Positions 16,832 through 25,173 of a stretch of 64,000 nucleotides of DNA are shown here, piece after piece. The notes below the pieces were generated by a model. It had not been told where the DNA came from. It made no database searches and worked only from the letters and a program-made list of their open reading frames with translations. Numbering within the stretch: position 1 is the stretch's first letter; each line of letters begins with the position of its first letter. The translations under genes were made by a program, and so were the position numbers. The stretch is from Hymenobacter setariae (lineage in GTDB: Bacteria > Bacteroidota > Bacteroidia > Cytophagales > Hymenobacteraceae): NCBI RefSeq assembly GCF_007713685.1, contig NZ_VMRJ01000003.1:612654-676653 (forward strand), read 5' to 3'.

Positions 16832-17974
16832 ATGCGTAATTCTTGTTTGCTGCTGGCCCTGCTGGGGCCTGCGTTCGCTTGGGCTCAGCAGCCCCGCCCG
16901 GCGCCGGCCTCGTATCCCTATCATCTGCGCGGCCAGCTGGGCACGCTTGAGGCGCCCGCCAAAGTGTATCTGGTGCGGGGGGAGGAGCGCCTCGATTCGG
17001 CGACGCTGCACCACGGGCGTTTCGAGCTCCGGGGCACCACGCCCCAGCCCGTAACGGCTACCCTAGTGCTCGAGCGCGAGGGACGCTTACAGAATCACTT
17101 TCCGTACGAGCAGCTGATAGCGGGCAAGCTGCGCCGCTGGTATGGCGAATCGCCCGACCGCCTCAGGCTATTCTTGGAGCCCGGCCCGGTCGTGGTGACC
17201 AGTGCCGACTCGGTTCGCAAAGCGCGCGTGCAGGGCGGGCCACTCACTGTCGACTTTCAGCAGCACGAAGCCGCCCTCAAGCCCTTGCTCGACCTTCACA
17301 GCAAGGCGCTGAGCAATATGGTGCAGGGTGGCCCGCGCCCAGACTTTAAGGCCCATCGGGAAGCAGTGGCCCAGCTCGACCGGGCCTTCATTAAAGCACA
17401 TCCTACCTCCTGGGTCAGCTTCGAAGTGCTGCTGCAGCAGCCACCGCTCACCCCCACAACTCTTACCGCGCCGCTGTACGCTGCACTTAGCCCGGCGTTG
17501 CGCACCAGCGTGGCTGGGCAGGAATACGCCCAGCAACTAGCCAAGCAGCAGGTAACCGCCATTGGGGCGCAGGCCCCGGACTTCCAGCAGTCCACTCCGG
17601 CTGGCCAGCCGGTGAATCTGCGCGACTACCGGGGCAAATATGTGCTGGTTGACTTCTGGGCCAGTTGGTGCAAACCCTGCCGCGCCGAGAACCCGAACGT
17701 GCTCAAAGCTTATGAAGCTTACAAGAGCCGCAACTTCGAGGTGCTGAGCATCTCGCTAGACGAGGCCCGCGAGAAGTGGCTGCAGGCCATTGCGGAGGAC
17801 CACCTACCTTGGCTGCAAGTCGCCGACCTACTAGGCCCGCAGAATGAGGCTGCCCAGCGCTACAACGTCACCGCCATTCCGCAAAACTTCTTGATTGACC
17901 CCGCGGGCAAAATTGTAGCCAGCAACCTGACGGGCGAAGATTTGGTAGCCCAGCTCGCCCCCTACCTAAAGTGA
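16832..17974 (+). CDS. Secreted TlpA-like thioredoxin-fold protein with DUF4369-type domain
   Basis: ATG 16832 is chosen because it gives a clean signal peptide (MRNSCLLLALLGPAFAWA/Q); the frame stays open upstream to 16769. The mature protein of about 360 residues has a DUF4369-like domain (YHLRGQLGTLEAPAKVYLVR), a central helical part and a C-terminal TlpA domain. That domain has VDFWASWCKPCRAENP near residue 278 and VTAIPQNFLIDPAGK. The active site is WCKPC rather than WCGPC, a common Bacteroidota variant. Unlike its two paralogs here it has no lipobox, so it is probably soluble in the periplasm. Confidence 0.88.
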   Translation: MRNSCLLLALLGPAFAWAQQPRPAPASYPYHLRGQLGTLEAPAKVYLVRGEERLDSATLHHGRFELRGTTPQPVTATLVLEREGRLQNHFPYEQLIAGKLRRWYGESPDRLRLFLEPGPVVVTSADSVRKARVQGGPLTVDFQQHEAALKPLLDLHSKALSNMVQGGPRPDFKAHREAVAQLDRAFIKAHPTSWVSFEVLLQQPPLTPTTLTAPLYAALSPALRTSVAGQEYAQQLAKQQVTAIGAQAPDFQQSTPAGQPVNLRDYRGKYVLVDFWASWCKPCRAENPNVLKAYEAYKSRNFEVLSISLDEAREKWLQAIAEDHLPWLQVADLLGPQNEAAQRYNVTAIPQNFLIDPAGKIVASNLTGEDLVAQLAPYLK

Positions 17975-17999
17975 AAACAGGTCTGCACCAGCGAAGCAA

Positions 18000-18040
18000 A
18001 GCCCCAAAAGCACTGGCCAAGAGACCAGGCTTCTGGGGCT
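18000..18040. terminator. Hairpin between TlpA-like and symporter genes
   Basis: AGCCCCAAAAGC...GCTTCTGGGGCT arms with inner CTGG/CCAG pairing make a long stem, 26 bp after the stop of the plus-strand gene and facing the convergent carrier gene. Confidence 0.6.
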
Positions 18041-18167
18041 TCTGCCTACTGCTATTTTCTGGTTAAACCGGGTAAAAGCGGCTTAGACTAGCGGCTTTCA
18101 AGACTGACTGTTTAGGTAAATAGACTCAGTTGCTTTAACTGAGCTCTGTCCTGTAGAATTGTCATTT

Positions 18168-19193
18168 CTAAATGGCAACTAATGAATTTTGCCGGCCCAT
18201 GTACTGAGCCATGCTACTGGCCAGAATGATTTGCAGGGCGTGGTACAGCATGAGTGGCAGCAAAATAAGCCCCGTAGCGCCGGCCGGAAAAAGCAGGCTA
18301 GCCATGACGCTACCGTGCACCAACGACTTTTTGGAGCCGCAAAACACGGCCACAATGTTGTCGGCTCGCGAGAAACTCAGCACCCGACCTAGGCCCCAGA
18401 TAAGGGCAAAAGCCAGCAGATACAGCCCCATCATGCCCGCGCTTAGCTTCGCAATATCGGCGGGCTCATAGCTGCGGAAAATACCTTCGGCAAACGACTC
18501 GCAAAAAGCCGTGAACACGATGAGCAGAATGGTGAACTGGTCGAAGTAGCGTAGGGCGGCTTTGTGGCGGTCTACCAAAGCGCCGAAGCGGGAGTTGAGC
18601 AAAATACCCGCGCCCACCGGCAGCACCACTTGCCAGAGCAACTGCGTGGCTAGGCCCCAGAGTTGGCTGCCGCCCGTGCCAGTGTGCAGAAACAAGCTGG
18701 TGAGTAGTGGCGTGAGCACGATACCTAGCAGGCTCGACAAGCTGGCGTTGAAAATGGCCGCCGGTAGGTTGCCGCCCGCAATGCTCACCATCACCACCGA
18801 AGTAGAAACGGTGCTGGGCAGGGCGCACAAAAAGAAAATGCTCTGCCACAGCGGCTCGCCTTCAGCGCCAAAGAATGGCTTTGCTAGCATCGCCAGCGCC
18901 GGAAACAAACCGAAAGTGGCGAGCTGCACCACAATAGGTAGCTTCCAATTACGCATGCCTTCGCGCAGCTTTTCTAGGTTCAGCTTTAGTCCGTAGAAGA
19001 AGAAAACCAGTGCTACTCCCACCGTCGTAATCAAGTGCCATGGCACGGGGCTGGCTTTGCTACCTATGCTAGGCTGCCAGTAGGCCAGGCCCACCACGCC
19101 CAGCAGCGCCAGCAAAAACCAGTCGAGCCCAACGCGGGAAAGCAGCGCGACAAAGCGGTTAGGAGTGGGGGCAGACGCGGGCGGTTGACTCAT
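18168..19193 (-). CDS. Bile acid:sodium symporter-like (SBF-like, SLC10A7/YfeH type) transporter
   Basis: The 341-residue polytopic membrane protein has about ten hydrophobic segments. Family signposts are FFFYGLKLNLEKLREGMRNW, ALPSTVSTSVVMVSIAGGN, a NASLSSLLGIVLTPLL helix and CGSKKSLVHGSVMASLLF. The latter matches the SBF-like (PF13593) branch related to human SLC10A7 and E. coli YfeH, rather than true bile-acid carriers. The substrate is unknown; a sodium-coupled organic anion is likely from the family. It is on the same strand as, and downstream of, the metal efflux operon, separated by a hairpin element, so co-transcription is doubtful. Confidence 0.9.
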   Translation of the reverse strand: MSQPPASAPTPNRFVALLSRVGLDWFLLALLGVVGLAYWQPSIGSKASPVPWHLITTVGVALVFFFYGLKLNLEKLREGMRNWKLPIVVQLATFGLFPALAMLAKPFFGAEGEPLWQSIFFLCALPSTVSTSVVMVSIAGGNLPAAIFNASLSSLLGIVLTPLLTSLFLHTGTGGSQLWGLATQLLWQVVLPVGAGILLNSRFGALVDRHKAALRYFDQFTILLIVFTAFCESFAEGIFRSYEPADIAKLSAGMMGLYLLAFALIWGLGRVLSFSRADNIVAVFCGSKKSLVHGSVMASLLFPAGATGLILLPLMLYHALQIILASSMAQYMGRQNSLVAI

Positions 19194-19215
19194 GAAAGAA
19201 GCGAATTAGATGCTT

Positions 19216-19279
19216 TAGCGCGGACTTTTAGTCCACGAGTGGATAAGGGTTGCTACTCGCGGGCTAAAAGTCCACGCTA
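19216..19279. repeat. REP-like palindromic element
   Basis: Two 25-nt arms (19216-19240 and 19255-19279) centred on GGACTTTTAGTCCACGAGT and its near complement form a hairpin with three non-identical positions, two to three of them G-U compatible. It lies between the symporter start and the CzcA stop. Confidence 0.65.
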
Positions 19280-19286
19280 CTTACCG

Positions 19287-22200
19287 TTACGGCAAAAGCG
19301 TGCCGGGCGCTGGCCCTAGGGCTTCCTGACGCCGCCGGTACTCGCCGTGCGTGCGCTCAAAAATGAGCGGGAAGATGAAGAGCGTGAGTACGGTAGACGT
19401 TATCAGCCCGCCAATGACCACGATGGCGAGCGGCTTCTGCGTTTGCGAGCCGATGCCGGTGCTGATGGCAGCCGGAAACAAGCCGATGGCGGCCATCATG
19501 GCCGTCATCAGTACGGGCCGAATGCGGGAGGTAACGCCTTCGTAGATAGCTGAATCGAGCGGCATCTTTTTCAAGATATTCTGCTTGAAAACGGTGATGA
19601 GAATCACGCCATCCTGAATGCAGATGCCAAACAGGGCGATGAAGCCGATACCGGCCGAAATCGAGAAGTTGGTGTGCGTGAGCAGCAGCGCCGCAATGCC
19701 GCCCGTGATGGCGAACGGCACATTTAGCAGCACTAGCCCGGCATCCTTCATATTGCCAAAAAGCACGAACAGGATGAAAAAAATGAGCAGCAGCGAGATG
19801 GGTACCACCACGGCCAGGCGCTGGGTGGCGCGCTGCTGGTTTTCGAAGTCGCCGGCCCAGGCGTAGGCGTAGCCTTTGGGTAGCGGCACCCGCGCATTCA
19901 CTTTCTGCTGCGCCTCTTCAATGGTCGAGCCCATGTCGCGGCCGCGCACCGAAAACTTGATGGCGATAAAGCGTTGCGTATCGTCGCGGAAGATGAGCGA
20001 GGGGCCAGTAAGCAGGTTGATTTTGGCGATTTCGCGCAACGGAATCTGCGTACCATTCAGCGTGGGCACCATGAGGCGGCCGATTTCCTCCTCTGTTTTG
20101 CGAAACTCGGCCTGGTAGCGAATACGGATGCTGAAGCGCCGCTCGCCCTCGTAGAGTTGTGAGGCCTCCTTGCCGCCGATGGCTAGCTCGACCACGGCGT
20201 TGGCGTCGGCCTTGCTTACGTTGTAACGGGCCATGCGCTGCTCATCCAGCTCCACGTGCAGCTCGGGCTGGCCGAGGTTGCGCACCACGCCCAGGTCTTC
20301 GATGCCCTTAATGCGGCTCAGGATGGCGTACACGCTGTCGGCTTTTTGGTCAATAAACGGGAGGTCGTCGCCGTAGATTTTGACGGCGATGGAGCCCTTC
20401 ACGCCCGACACGGCCTCCTCCACGTTATCTTGGATGGGCTGCGAAAAATTGAATACCACCGTGGGCAGCAGCGCGTGCAGCTTGTGCTGCATGCTGTCGA
20501 TGAGGGCCTCGCGGTAAGCCGGGTTTTTCAGCTCCGGAATGTGCTTGGTATCAACGTGAAATTCCACGTTGTAGAAGCCCGTGGGATCAGTGCCATCGTT
20601 GGGGCGACCGGTCTGGCTCAGCACCTGCTGCACCTGGCTGAACGAGCCTAGGGTGCTGCGCATCTGCTGGGTCAGCTCCACCGATTTGGTAAGCGAAATA
20701 CTCATCGGCAGCGAGGCGCGCACGTAGAGCGAGCCTTCGTCAAGCTGGGGCAAAAACTCGGTGCCTAGGAACCGAAAGGCCCCGATGCCTACCACCAGCC
20801 ACATCGCTGCGAAGGTCAAGCTCACGGCCTTGTGGGCGTACACGCGCCGAAAAACTGCCAGACTGCCGCGCGTCACGAAGTTGATAAACGGGTTGTTTTT
20901 CTCCCGCACATTCTTGTTCAGCAGCAGACTAGCCAGCACCGGCACCAGCGTGAGCGTGGTGATGAGCGCCCCAAGCAGGGCAAAGCCCAGCGTCCAGGCC
21001 AGCGGACTGAACATCTTGCCCTCCACTTTCTCGAATGAGAAAATGGGCAGCAAGGCCGTGATAATGATGAGCTTGGCCGTGAAGATGGTTTTGCCCATCT
21101 CGGCCCCGGTTTTGCGGATGAGGCGCAGCTTGGCTAGCTTGTTAAATTTCTCCATGCCCACTTTGTGGGCCAAGTGGTCGAGGGCCACGAAAATGCCCTC
21201 CACCATCACCACGGCCCCATCCACGATGATGCCGAAGTCGATGGCGCCCATGCTGAGCAGGTTGGCACTCATGCCCCGCAGCCGCAGGCAGATAAAGGCA
21301 AATAGCAGGGCCAGCGGAATCACGACCGACACCACGACCGTGGTGCGCCAGTCGGCCATAAACAGCAGCACCACCAGCGTCACCAGCACAATGCCTTCTA
21401 CCAGGTTGTGCTGCACCGTGCCCACGGCGAAGCCAATGAGGGTTTCGCGGTTGTAGAAGGTCTTGATTTTGACGCCCGCCGGCAGAATTTTGTCGTTCAG
21501 CTCGGCTACCTTGGCGTTGAGGCGGGTGATGACTTCGGAGGGATTTTCGCCCTTGCGCATCACCACGATGCCCTCTACCACGTCGGCCTTTTGGTCGAGG
21601 CCCACCTGCCCTAGGCGGGGCAGGGCCGACTCGCGCACCTCGGCCACGTTGCGCACCAGGATGGGCGTGCCATTGACGTTCTTAATAATGATGGTGCGGA
21701 TGTCCTCCATCGTGCCCAGCAGGCCGATGCCGCGCACCACGTAGGCTTCGTCGTTTTTCTCGATAATGTCGCCGCCCACGTTGATGTTGGAGCGCGCCAC
21801 CGACTCGTACACGTCGAGCGGCGTGATATCGTACTCGGCCAGCCGGCGCGGGTTGATGCTGATTTCGTAGCTCTTGACCTCGCCGCCAAAGCTGTTGACG
21901 TCGGCCACGCCCGCCACCGACTTAATGCGCCGCTCTATCACCCAATCCTGGATGGTTTTGAGCTCGCGCACGTCGTGATTTTCGCTTTCCAGAGTGTAGC
22001 GAAATATCTCGCCCGTAGGGCCGTAGGGCGGCTCTACCTCGGGCTCGATGCCCTCGGGCAGCGCAGCCGAGGGCAGCAGGTTGTTAACCTGCACGCGGGC
22101 AAAGGCGTCGTCCACATCGTCGTCGAATACCACCTTCACCACCGACAGCCCGAAGAGCGTGGTCGAACGGATGTTGGTTTTCTTCTGCGCCGGGTTCAGC

Positions 22201-22424
22201 GCCACCTCAATGGGCAGGGTGATGAATTTCTCAATCTCCTCGGCCGAGCGCCCCGGCCACTGCGTGATAATGGTGACCTGGGTGTTGGTCACGTCCGGAA
22301 ACGCGTCGATGGCCGTGCGGCGGTAGCTGTAGAGCCCCGCGGCCACCACCAGCGCCGTGCAGAAAAAAATAAAGAACCGGTTCCGGAGCGAGAAGCCCAG
22401 GATGCCGTGGATGAACTTGTGCAT
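19287..22424 (-). CDS. czcA: Heavy-metal efflux RND pump, inner-membrane component (CzcA/CusA family)
   Basis: The 1045-residue protein has the full RND length and twelve membrane spans in the usual 1+5 / 1+5 pattern. The start FRNRFFIFFCTALVV-like helix is followed by AIDAFPDVTNTQV, typical of HME-RND. The proton-relay helix reads DFGIIVDGAVVMVEG near residue 395. Its Asp-Asp-Glu set is that of the CzcA (Zn/Co/Cd) group rather than the Cu/Ag CusA signature. It expels divalent cations from periplasm or cytoplasm using proton influx, working with the adaptor and TolC proteins encoded just upstream. The specific metal is inferred from this motif only. Confidence 0.93.
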   Translation of the reverse strand: MHKFIHGILGFSLRNRFFIFFCTALVVAAGLYSYRRTAIDAFPDVTNTQVTIITQWPGRSAEEIEKFITLPIEVALNPAQKKTNIRSTTLFGLSVVKVVFDDDVDDAFARVQVNNLLPSAALPEGIEPEVEPPYGPTGEIFRYTLESENHDVRELKTIQDWVIERRIKSVAGVADVNSFGGEVKSYEISINPRRLAEYDITPLDVYESVARSNINVGGDIIEKNDEAYVVRGIGLLGTMEDIRTIIIKNVNGTPILVRNVAEVRESALPRLGQVGLDQKADVVEGIVVMRKGENPSEVITRLNAKVAELNDKILPAGVKIKTFYNRETLIGFAVGTVQHNLVEGIVLVTLVVLLFMADWRTTVVVSVVIPLALLFAFICLRLRGMSANLLSMGAIDFGIIVDGAVVMVEGIFVALDHLAHKVGMEKFNKLAKLRLIRKTGAEMGKTIFTAKLIIITALLPIFSFEKVEGKMFSPLAWTLGFALLGALITTLTLVPVLASLLLNKNVREKNNPFINFVTRGSLAVFRRVYAHKAVSLTFAAMWLVVGIGAFRFLGTEFLPQLDEGSLYVRASLPMSISLTKSVELTQQMRSTLGSFSQVQQVLSQTGRPNDGTDPTGFYNVEFHVDTKHIPELKNPAYREALIDSMQHKLHALLPTVVFNFSQPIQDNVEEAVSGVKGSIAVKIYGDDLPFIDQKADSVYAILSRIKGIEDLGVVRNLGQPELHVELDEQRMARYNVSKADANAVVELAIGGKEASQLYEGERRFSIRIRYQAEFRKTEEEIGRLMVPTLNGTQIPLREIAKINLLTGPSLIFRDDTQRFIAIKFSVRGRDMGSTIEEAQQKVNARVPLPKGYAYAWAGDFENQQRATQRLAVVVPISLLLIFFILFVLFGNMKDAGLVLLNVPFAITGGIAALLLTHTNFSISAGIGFIALFGICIQDGVILITVFKQNILKKMPLDSAIYEGVTSRIRPVLMTAMMAAIGLFPAAISTGIGSQTQKPLAIVVIGGLITSTVLTLFIFPLIFERTHGEYRRRQEALGPAPGTLLP

Positions 22425-22453
22425 GAGTTTGATGGACTAGGGCTGTACAGGCG

Positions 22454-22582
22454 GGGCGCCTCCCCCCGGCCCCTATCCGAAAAGGAGAGGGGAGCCGACC
22501 GTTAGCGGACGTAGGCAGCCGTCAAAAAGCCGTCAAGCTCCCCCTCTCCTTTTCGGAGAGGGGGCCGGGGGGTGAGGCGCCC
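22454..22582. repeat. Long G/C-rich intergenic palindrome (family with 42012-42117)
   Basis: The left arm 22454-22495 and right arm 22537-22582 are near complements rich in CCCCTCTCC/GGAGAGGGG and CCCCCGGCC. A 41-base spacer separates them. The same words form the perfect 40-bp palindrome at 42012-42117, so this is a dispersed element class. It separates czcA from the adaptor gene. Confidence 0.7.
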
Positions 22583-22600
22583 ACATCAGGGCAGCTTATT

Positions 22601-23704
22601 CTATTGATTCAGCGTGTGGTAAGCCAGCAGCGCATTGCGCGATACCACCCGCTCGCCGGGCACCACGCCGCCATTGAGGTAGGTGCGGCCAGCAGTGGTG
22701 CCGGCCGTTTCCACGGGGCGGGTTTCCACGTGCTGCCGGTCGTGGAAGACCAGCACGTAGCTGCGGCTGCGCTCAAACACCAGCGCCGACGACGGCACGC
22801 TGAGCTTGCGTGCGCCCGTGGCCGACGCCACCGTGATGGTGGCAAACATCTCCGGCTTGAGCTTATTGGCCGGGTTGGGCAGCGGCACCCGCACGGTCAT
22901 TACCCGGCTTTCGGGGTCGAGGGCGCTGAAGGCGTTGTCGATTTTGCCGGTTACCGGCTCGTTGGGGTAGGCCAGGGTTTTGACGATGGCCGGCGTGCCG
23001 GGCCGCACCCGCGATATATCGTCCTCATACACGCTGCCCAGCGCCCACACCGTTTTCAGGTCGGAGATAACGAAGCTGGGTTGGTCATTGTCAGCGCGCA
23101 GCTGGGTGCGCGGGTTCACGGTTTTTTCGACTACGTAGCCGGCGGCCGGCGCCTTTACTAGGTAGCGCGCCGCCGACTGGCCGGCCTGGGTGCCATAAAT
23201 GGCCTCAATCTGGCTGTTTTTCTGCACCTCGGCCTGGGCGCGGCGCACCTCCTGCTGGGCCAGTTTATACTCGCGCGCCGACGCCAGCCCGTCGGTGTAC
23301 AGCTCTTTGGTCGAAGCCAGCTCCTGCCGGGCCTTGGCCAGGTCTACGCTGGCCGTAGTAGCCTCCGAGCGGAAGGTGGCAATGTCGGAGCTTTCGATTT
23401 CGGCTAGCACCTGCCCAGCCTGCACGTACTGGCCCAGCGTCACGTTTACTTTGGTCACGATGCCGCCCACCAGGGGGTACACCTTGTTCACCCGCGCCTC
23501 GTCGTAAGCGATTTTGGCCGTGAGCTTCAGCTCATTCACCACCGGCTGCTGGCGCACGGTATCCAGCGCAATGCGCGCCAGTAGCGAGTCGGATAGCATT
23601 GGCGCGGCCGCAGCGGGGCGGCTAGCCGGTGCTTCGGCCGGACGTTCCGAGCAAGCCGAAAAGCCAGCCGCTAGCAGGAGTATGGGTAGAAAATAGCGTT
23701 GCAT
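22601..23704 (-). CDS. czcB: RND efflux periplasmic adaptor lipoprotein (CzcB/CusB family)
   Basis: The 367-residue protein has lipobox GFSAC at residue 18. The membrane-fusion layout is evident. The lipoyl-like half motif PLVGGIVTKVNVTLGQYVQAGQ is followed by an alpha-helical hairpin (about 115-165, coiled-coil-like). The second half motif is KAPAAGYVVEK, and a beta-barrel domain carries VYEDDISRVRPGTPA. The adaptor bridges the CzcA pump and the TolC channel. It lies 24 bp downstream of the TolC gene and about 175 bp upstream of czcA, with a large palindrome in that gap that may tune the ratio of the products. Confidence 0.92.
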   Translation of the reverse strand: MQRYFLPILLLAAGFSACSERPAEAPASRPAAAAPMLSDSLLARIALDTVRQQPVVNELKLTAKIAYDEARVNKVYPLVGGIVTKVNVTLGQYVQAGQVLAEIESSDIATFRSEATTASVDLAKARQELASTKELYTDGLASAREYKLAQQEVRRAQAEVQKNSQIEAIYGTQAGQSAARYLVKAPAAGYVVEKTVNPRTQLRADNDQPSFVISDLKTVWALGSVYEDDISRVRPGTPAIVKTLAYPNEPVTGKIDNAFSALDPESRVMTVRVPLPNPANKLKPEMFATITVASATGARKLSVPSSALVFERSRSYVLVFHDRQHVETRPVETAGTTAGRTYLNGGVVPGERVVSRNALLAYHTLNQ

Positions 23705-23728
23705 AGATAGGTAGGTAAAGCAGCGACT

Positions 23729-25045
23729 CTAATAGCTAAATACTTGCTGACCAATCTGCTCATTGAGCTTGTCAAAGGCGTTGAGGCGCTCGGCGCGGCT
23801 CTGGTTGAATTGAATGACGCCCGTTTTGTAGGAGTCCAGAAAATCCAGAAATTCGAGCAGGGTGATGGCCTTGCGCTGGTAGCTGCGCAGCACGCCATCG
23901 AGCAAGCGGTCGGCATCGGCGAAGTAGTCGGCCGGAAAGGCTTCGGCGAGGCGCTCGGCCTCCTGGGCCTTACGGTAGGCTTCGGTTACCTCGTTTACCA
24001 AGGTGGCTTCCTGCTGATCGAGCGCCTGCTGGCTGCCCTGGTGCTGGGCTTCCGCCAGGCGGATATTGCCCTGGTTGCGGTTGAAAACCGGCAACGGCAT
24101 GCCCACCGTGAGGCCGGTGTAGTGCAGGCCTACGGCTCCGTTGTGGTCGTAAAAGGTGCCTAGGGTGAGGTCGGGCACGGCCAGGCTTTTTTGCACGCCG
24201 ACGTTCTGCTTTTGTTGGCGCACGGTGGCTACGCTGACCCGCAGGTCGGGGCGGTGGGTGCGGGCAGTGTCCAGGGCCTGGCCTAGGGACAAGGTATTTA
24301 GGCTCAAACTGGCGGGCGTGCTGGCCGGCAGCACCGGGCGCAGGTAGCGCGGCTGCCGGCTGCCCAGCAGCAGGTTCAGCTCCGACTGGTCTTCGGCAAT
24401 CTCGTTGCGCAGGTCTTTCAGCTCGCTTTCCAGCTCAAACAGCTGGCTTTTAAGCCGTACTACCTCCTTCAGTGGCACGTTGCCGCGCTGGTATTGGGCC
24501 TGCGTGATGGCAAGCGTGCGCTGTAAGGCCGTAATCTGCCGGGCGTACATGGCCTGCGTTTGCTGGCGGTAGTAGAGCGTTACGAAGTTCTCGCGCAGCT
24601 CGTAGCGCAGCGTGCGCACGAGGTCGGTGAACTGTAATTCGGCGATTTCTACCCCCGTGCGAGCGTAGGCGACGGCCTTGCGGCGCTTGCCCCCCAGCTG
24701 CACCAACTGCTCAATGCCGCCCACCACCTGAAACCGCTCCTCGTTGTGCTCAAAAAAGCGCCCATTGTTCGGATTGAACAGGTTGCGCTCTAGACTGATG
24801 GTGGGGTTGTCGAACAGCCGGGCCTGAATTACCTCGGCCTGCGCGGCCGAGATATTAAATCGCTCGGCCAGCAAGGCGAAATTGGTACCTAGGAAGGCCG
24901 CTTCGGCCTCGGGCAGCGTGAGCGCCAGTGTATCGACCCGGGCCGGAATGGCGAGCGCGCCGCCCAAGGTGGCTGGCTGCGCCCGCAGACTTTGCGCGAG
25001 CGTTAGACCGAAAAATAATATGCTGATAATGAGTGAAATTTGCAT
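23729..25045 (-). CDS. czcC: TolC-family outer-membrane efflux channel (CzcC-like)
   Basis: The 438-residue protein has a signal peptide ending near SLRAQ. Its two internally similar halves of long amphipathic helices are typical of outer membrane efflux proteins: ALLAERFNISAAQAEVIQAR, then a second GQALDTARTHRPDLRVSVAT. The C-terminal LLEFLDFLDSYKTGVIQFN is the hallmark of the CzcC/heavy-metal branch. It is the first gene of the TolC-adaptor-CzcA operon. Four ATTAGAA-like repeats at 11-bp steps lie upstream of its promoter box (25073-25141), so it is likely controlled by the neighbouring response regulator. Confidence 0.92.
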   Translation of the reverse strand: MQISLIISILFFGLTLAQSLRAQPATLGGALAIPARVDTLALTLPEAEAAFLGTNFALLAERFNISAAQAEVIQARLFDNPTISLERNLFNPNNGRFFEHNEERFQVVGGIEQLVQLGGKRRKAVAYARTGVEIAELQFTDLVRTLRYELRENFVTLYYRQQTQAMYARQITALQRTLAITQAQYQRGNVPLKEVVRLKSQLFELESELKDLRNEIAEDQSELNLLLGSRQPRYLRPVLPASTPASLSLNTLSLGQALDTARTHRPDLRVSVATVRQQKQNVGVQKSLAVPDLTLGTFYDHNGAVGLHYTGLTVGMPLPVFNRNQGNIRLAEAQHQGSQQALDQQEATLVNEVTEAYRKAQEAERLAEAFPADYFADADRLLDGVLRSYQRKAITLLEFLDFLDSYKTGVIQFNQSRAERLNAFDKLNEQIGQQVFSY

Positions 25046-25072
25046 AGCCTAGGGGCGCTCCGAAGAGCTATG

Positions 25073-25080
25073 CAAAGGTC
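25073..25080 (-). promoter_or_regulatory. Candidate -7 box (GACCTTTG on the minus strand) of the czcCBA operon
   Basis: It differs from TAnnTTTG at one position and lies 28 bp upstream of the TolC start. The 11-bp operator repeats begin 22 bp further upstream, consistent with an activator-dependent weak promoter. Confidence 0.45.
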
Positions 25081-25101
25081 CGGCAGCCCGCTAAGCGAGA
25101 A

Positions 25102-25141
25102 ATTACAGGCTCATTAGAAGAGTATTAGAAGGAGATTAGAA
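25102..25141. promoter_or_regulatory. 11-bp periodic operator (ATTAGAA x3-4) upstream of czcCBA
   Basis: ATTACAG (25102), ATTAGAA (25113), ATTAGAA (25124) and ATTAGAA (25135) recur exactly every 11 bp, one helical turn, as expected for tandem OmpR-family response-regulator half-sites. The same word occurs twice at 11-bp spacing upstream of the response-regulator gene (27403 and 27414), linking both units to one regulator. Confidence 0.65.
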
Positions 25142-25173
25142 AGCGGTTTTCGGACGTTGTACCTCGCCCCGGC

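Noticed and set aside
20761..21456. 231-codon plus-strand frame
   Set aside because: Antisense to czcA; composition Ser/Thr/Arg-rich, no domain text; a shadow of a G/C-rich gene.
21975..22505. 176-codon plus-strand frame
   Set aside because: Antisense to the N-terminal part of czcA and into the palindrome; shadow.
22604..23161. 185-codon plus-strand frame
   Set aside because: Antisense to the CzcB-like adaptor; His/Arg/Gly-rich shadow text.
25102..25141. ATTAGAA repeats as a CRISPR-like or satellite array
   Set aside because: Only 3-4 units of 11 bp, located at a promoter and repeated at the regulator promoter; an operator explains them better.
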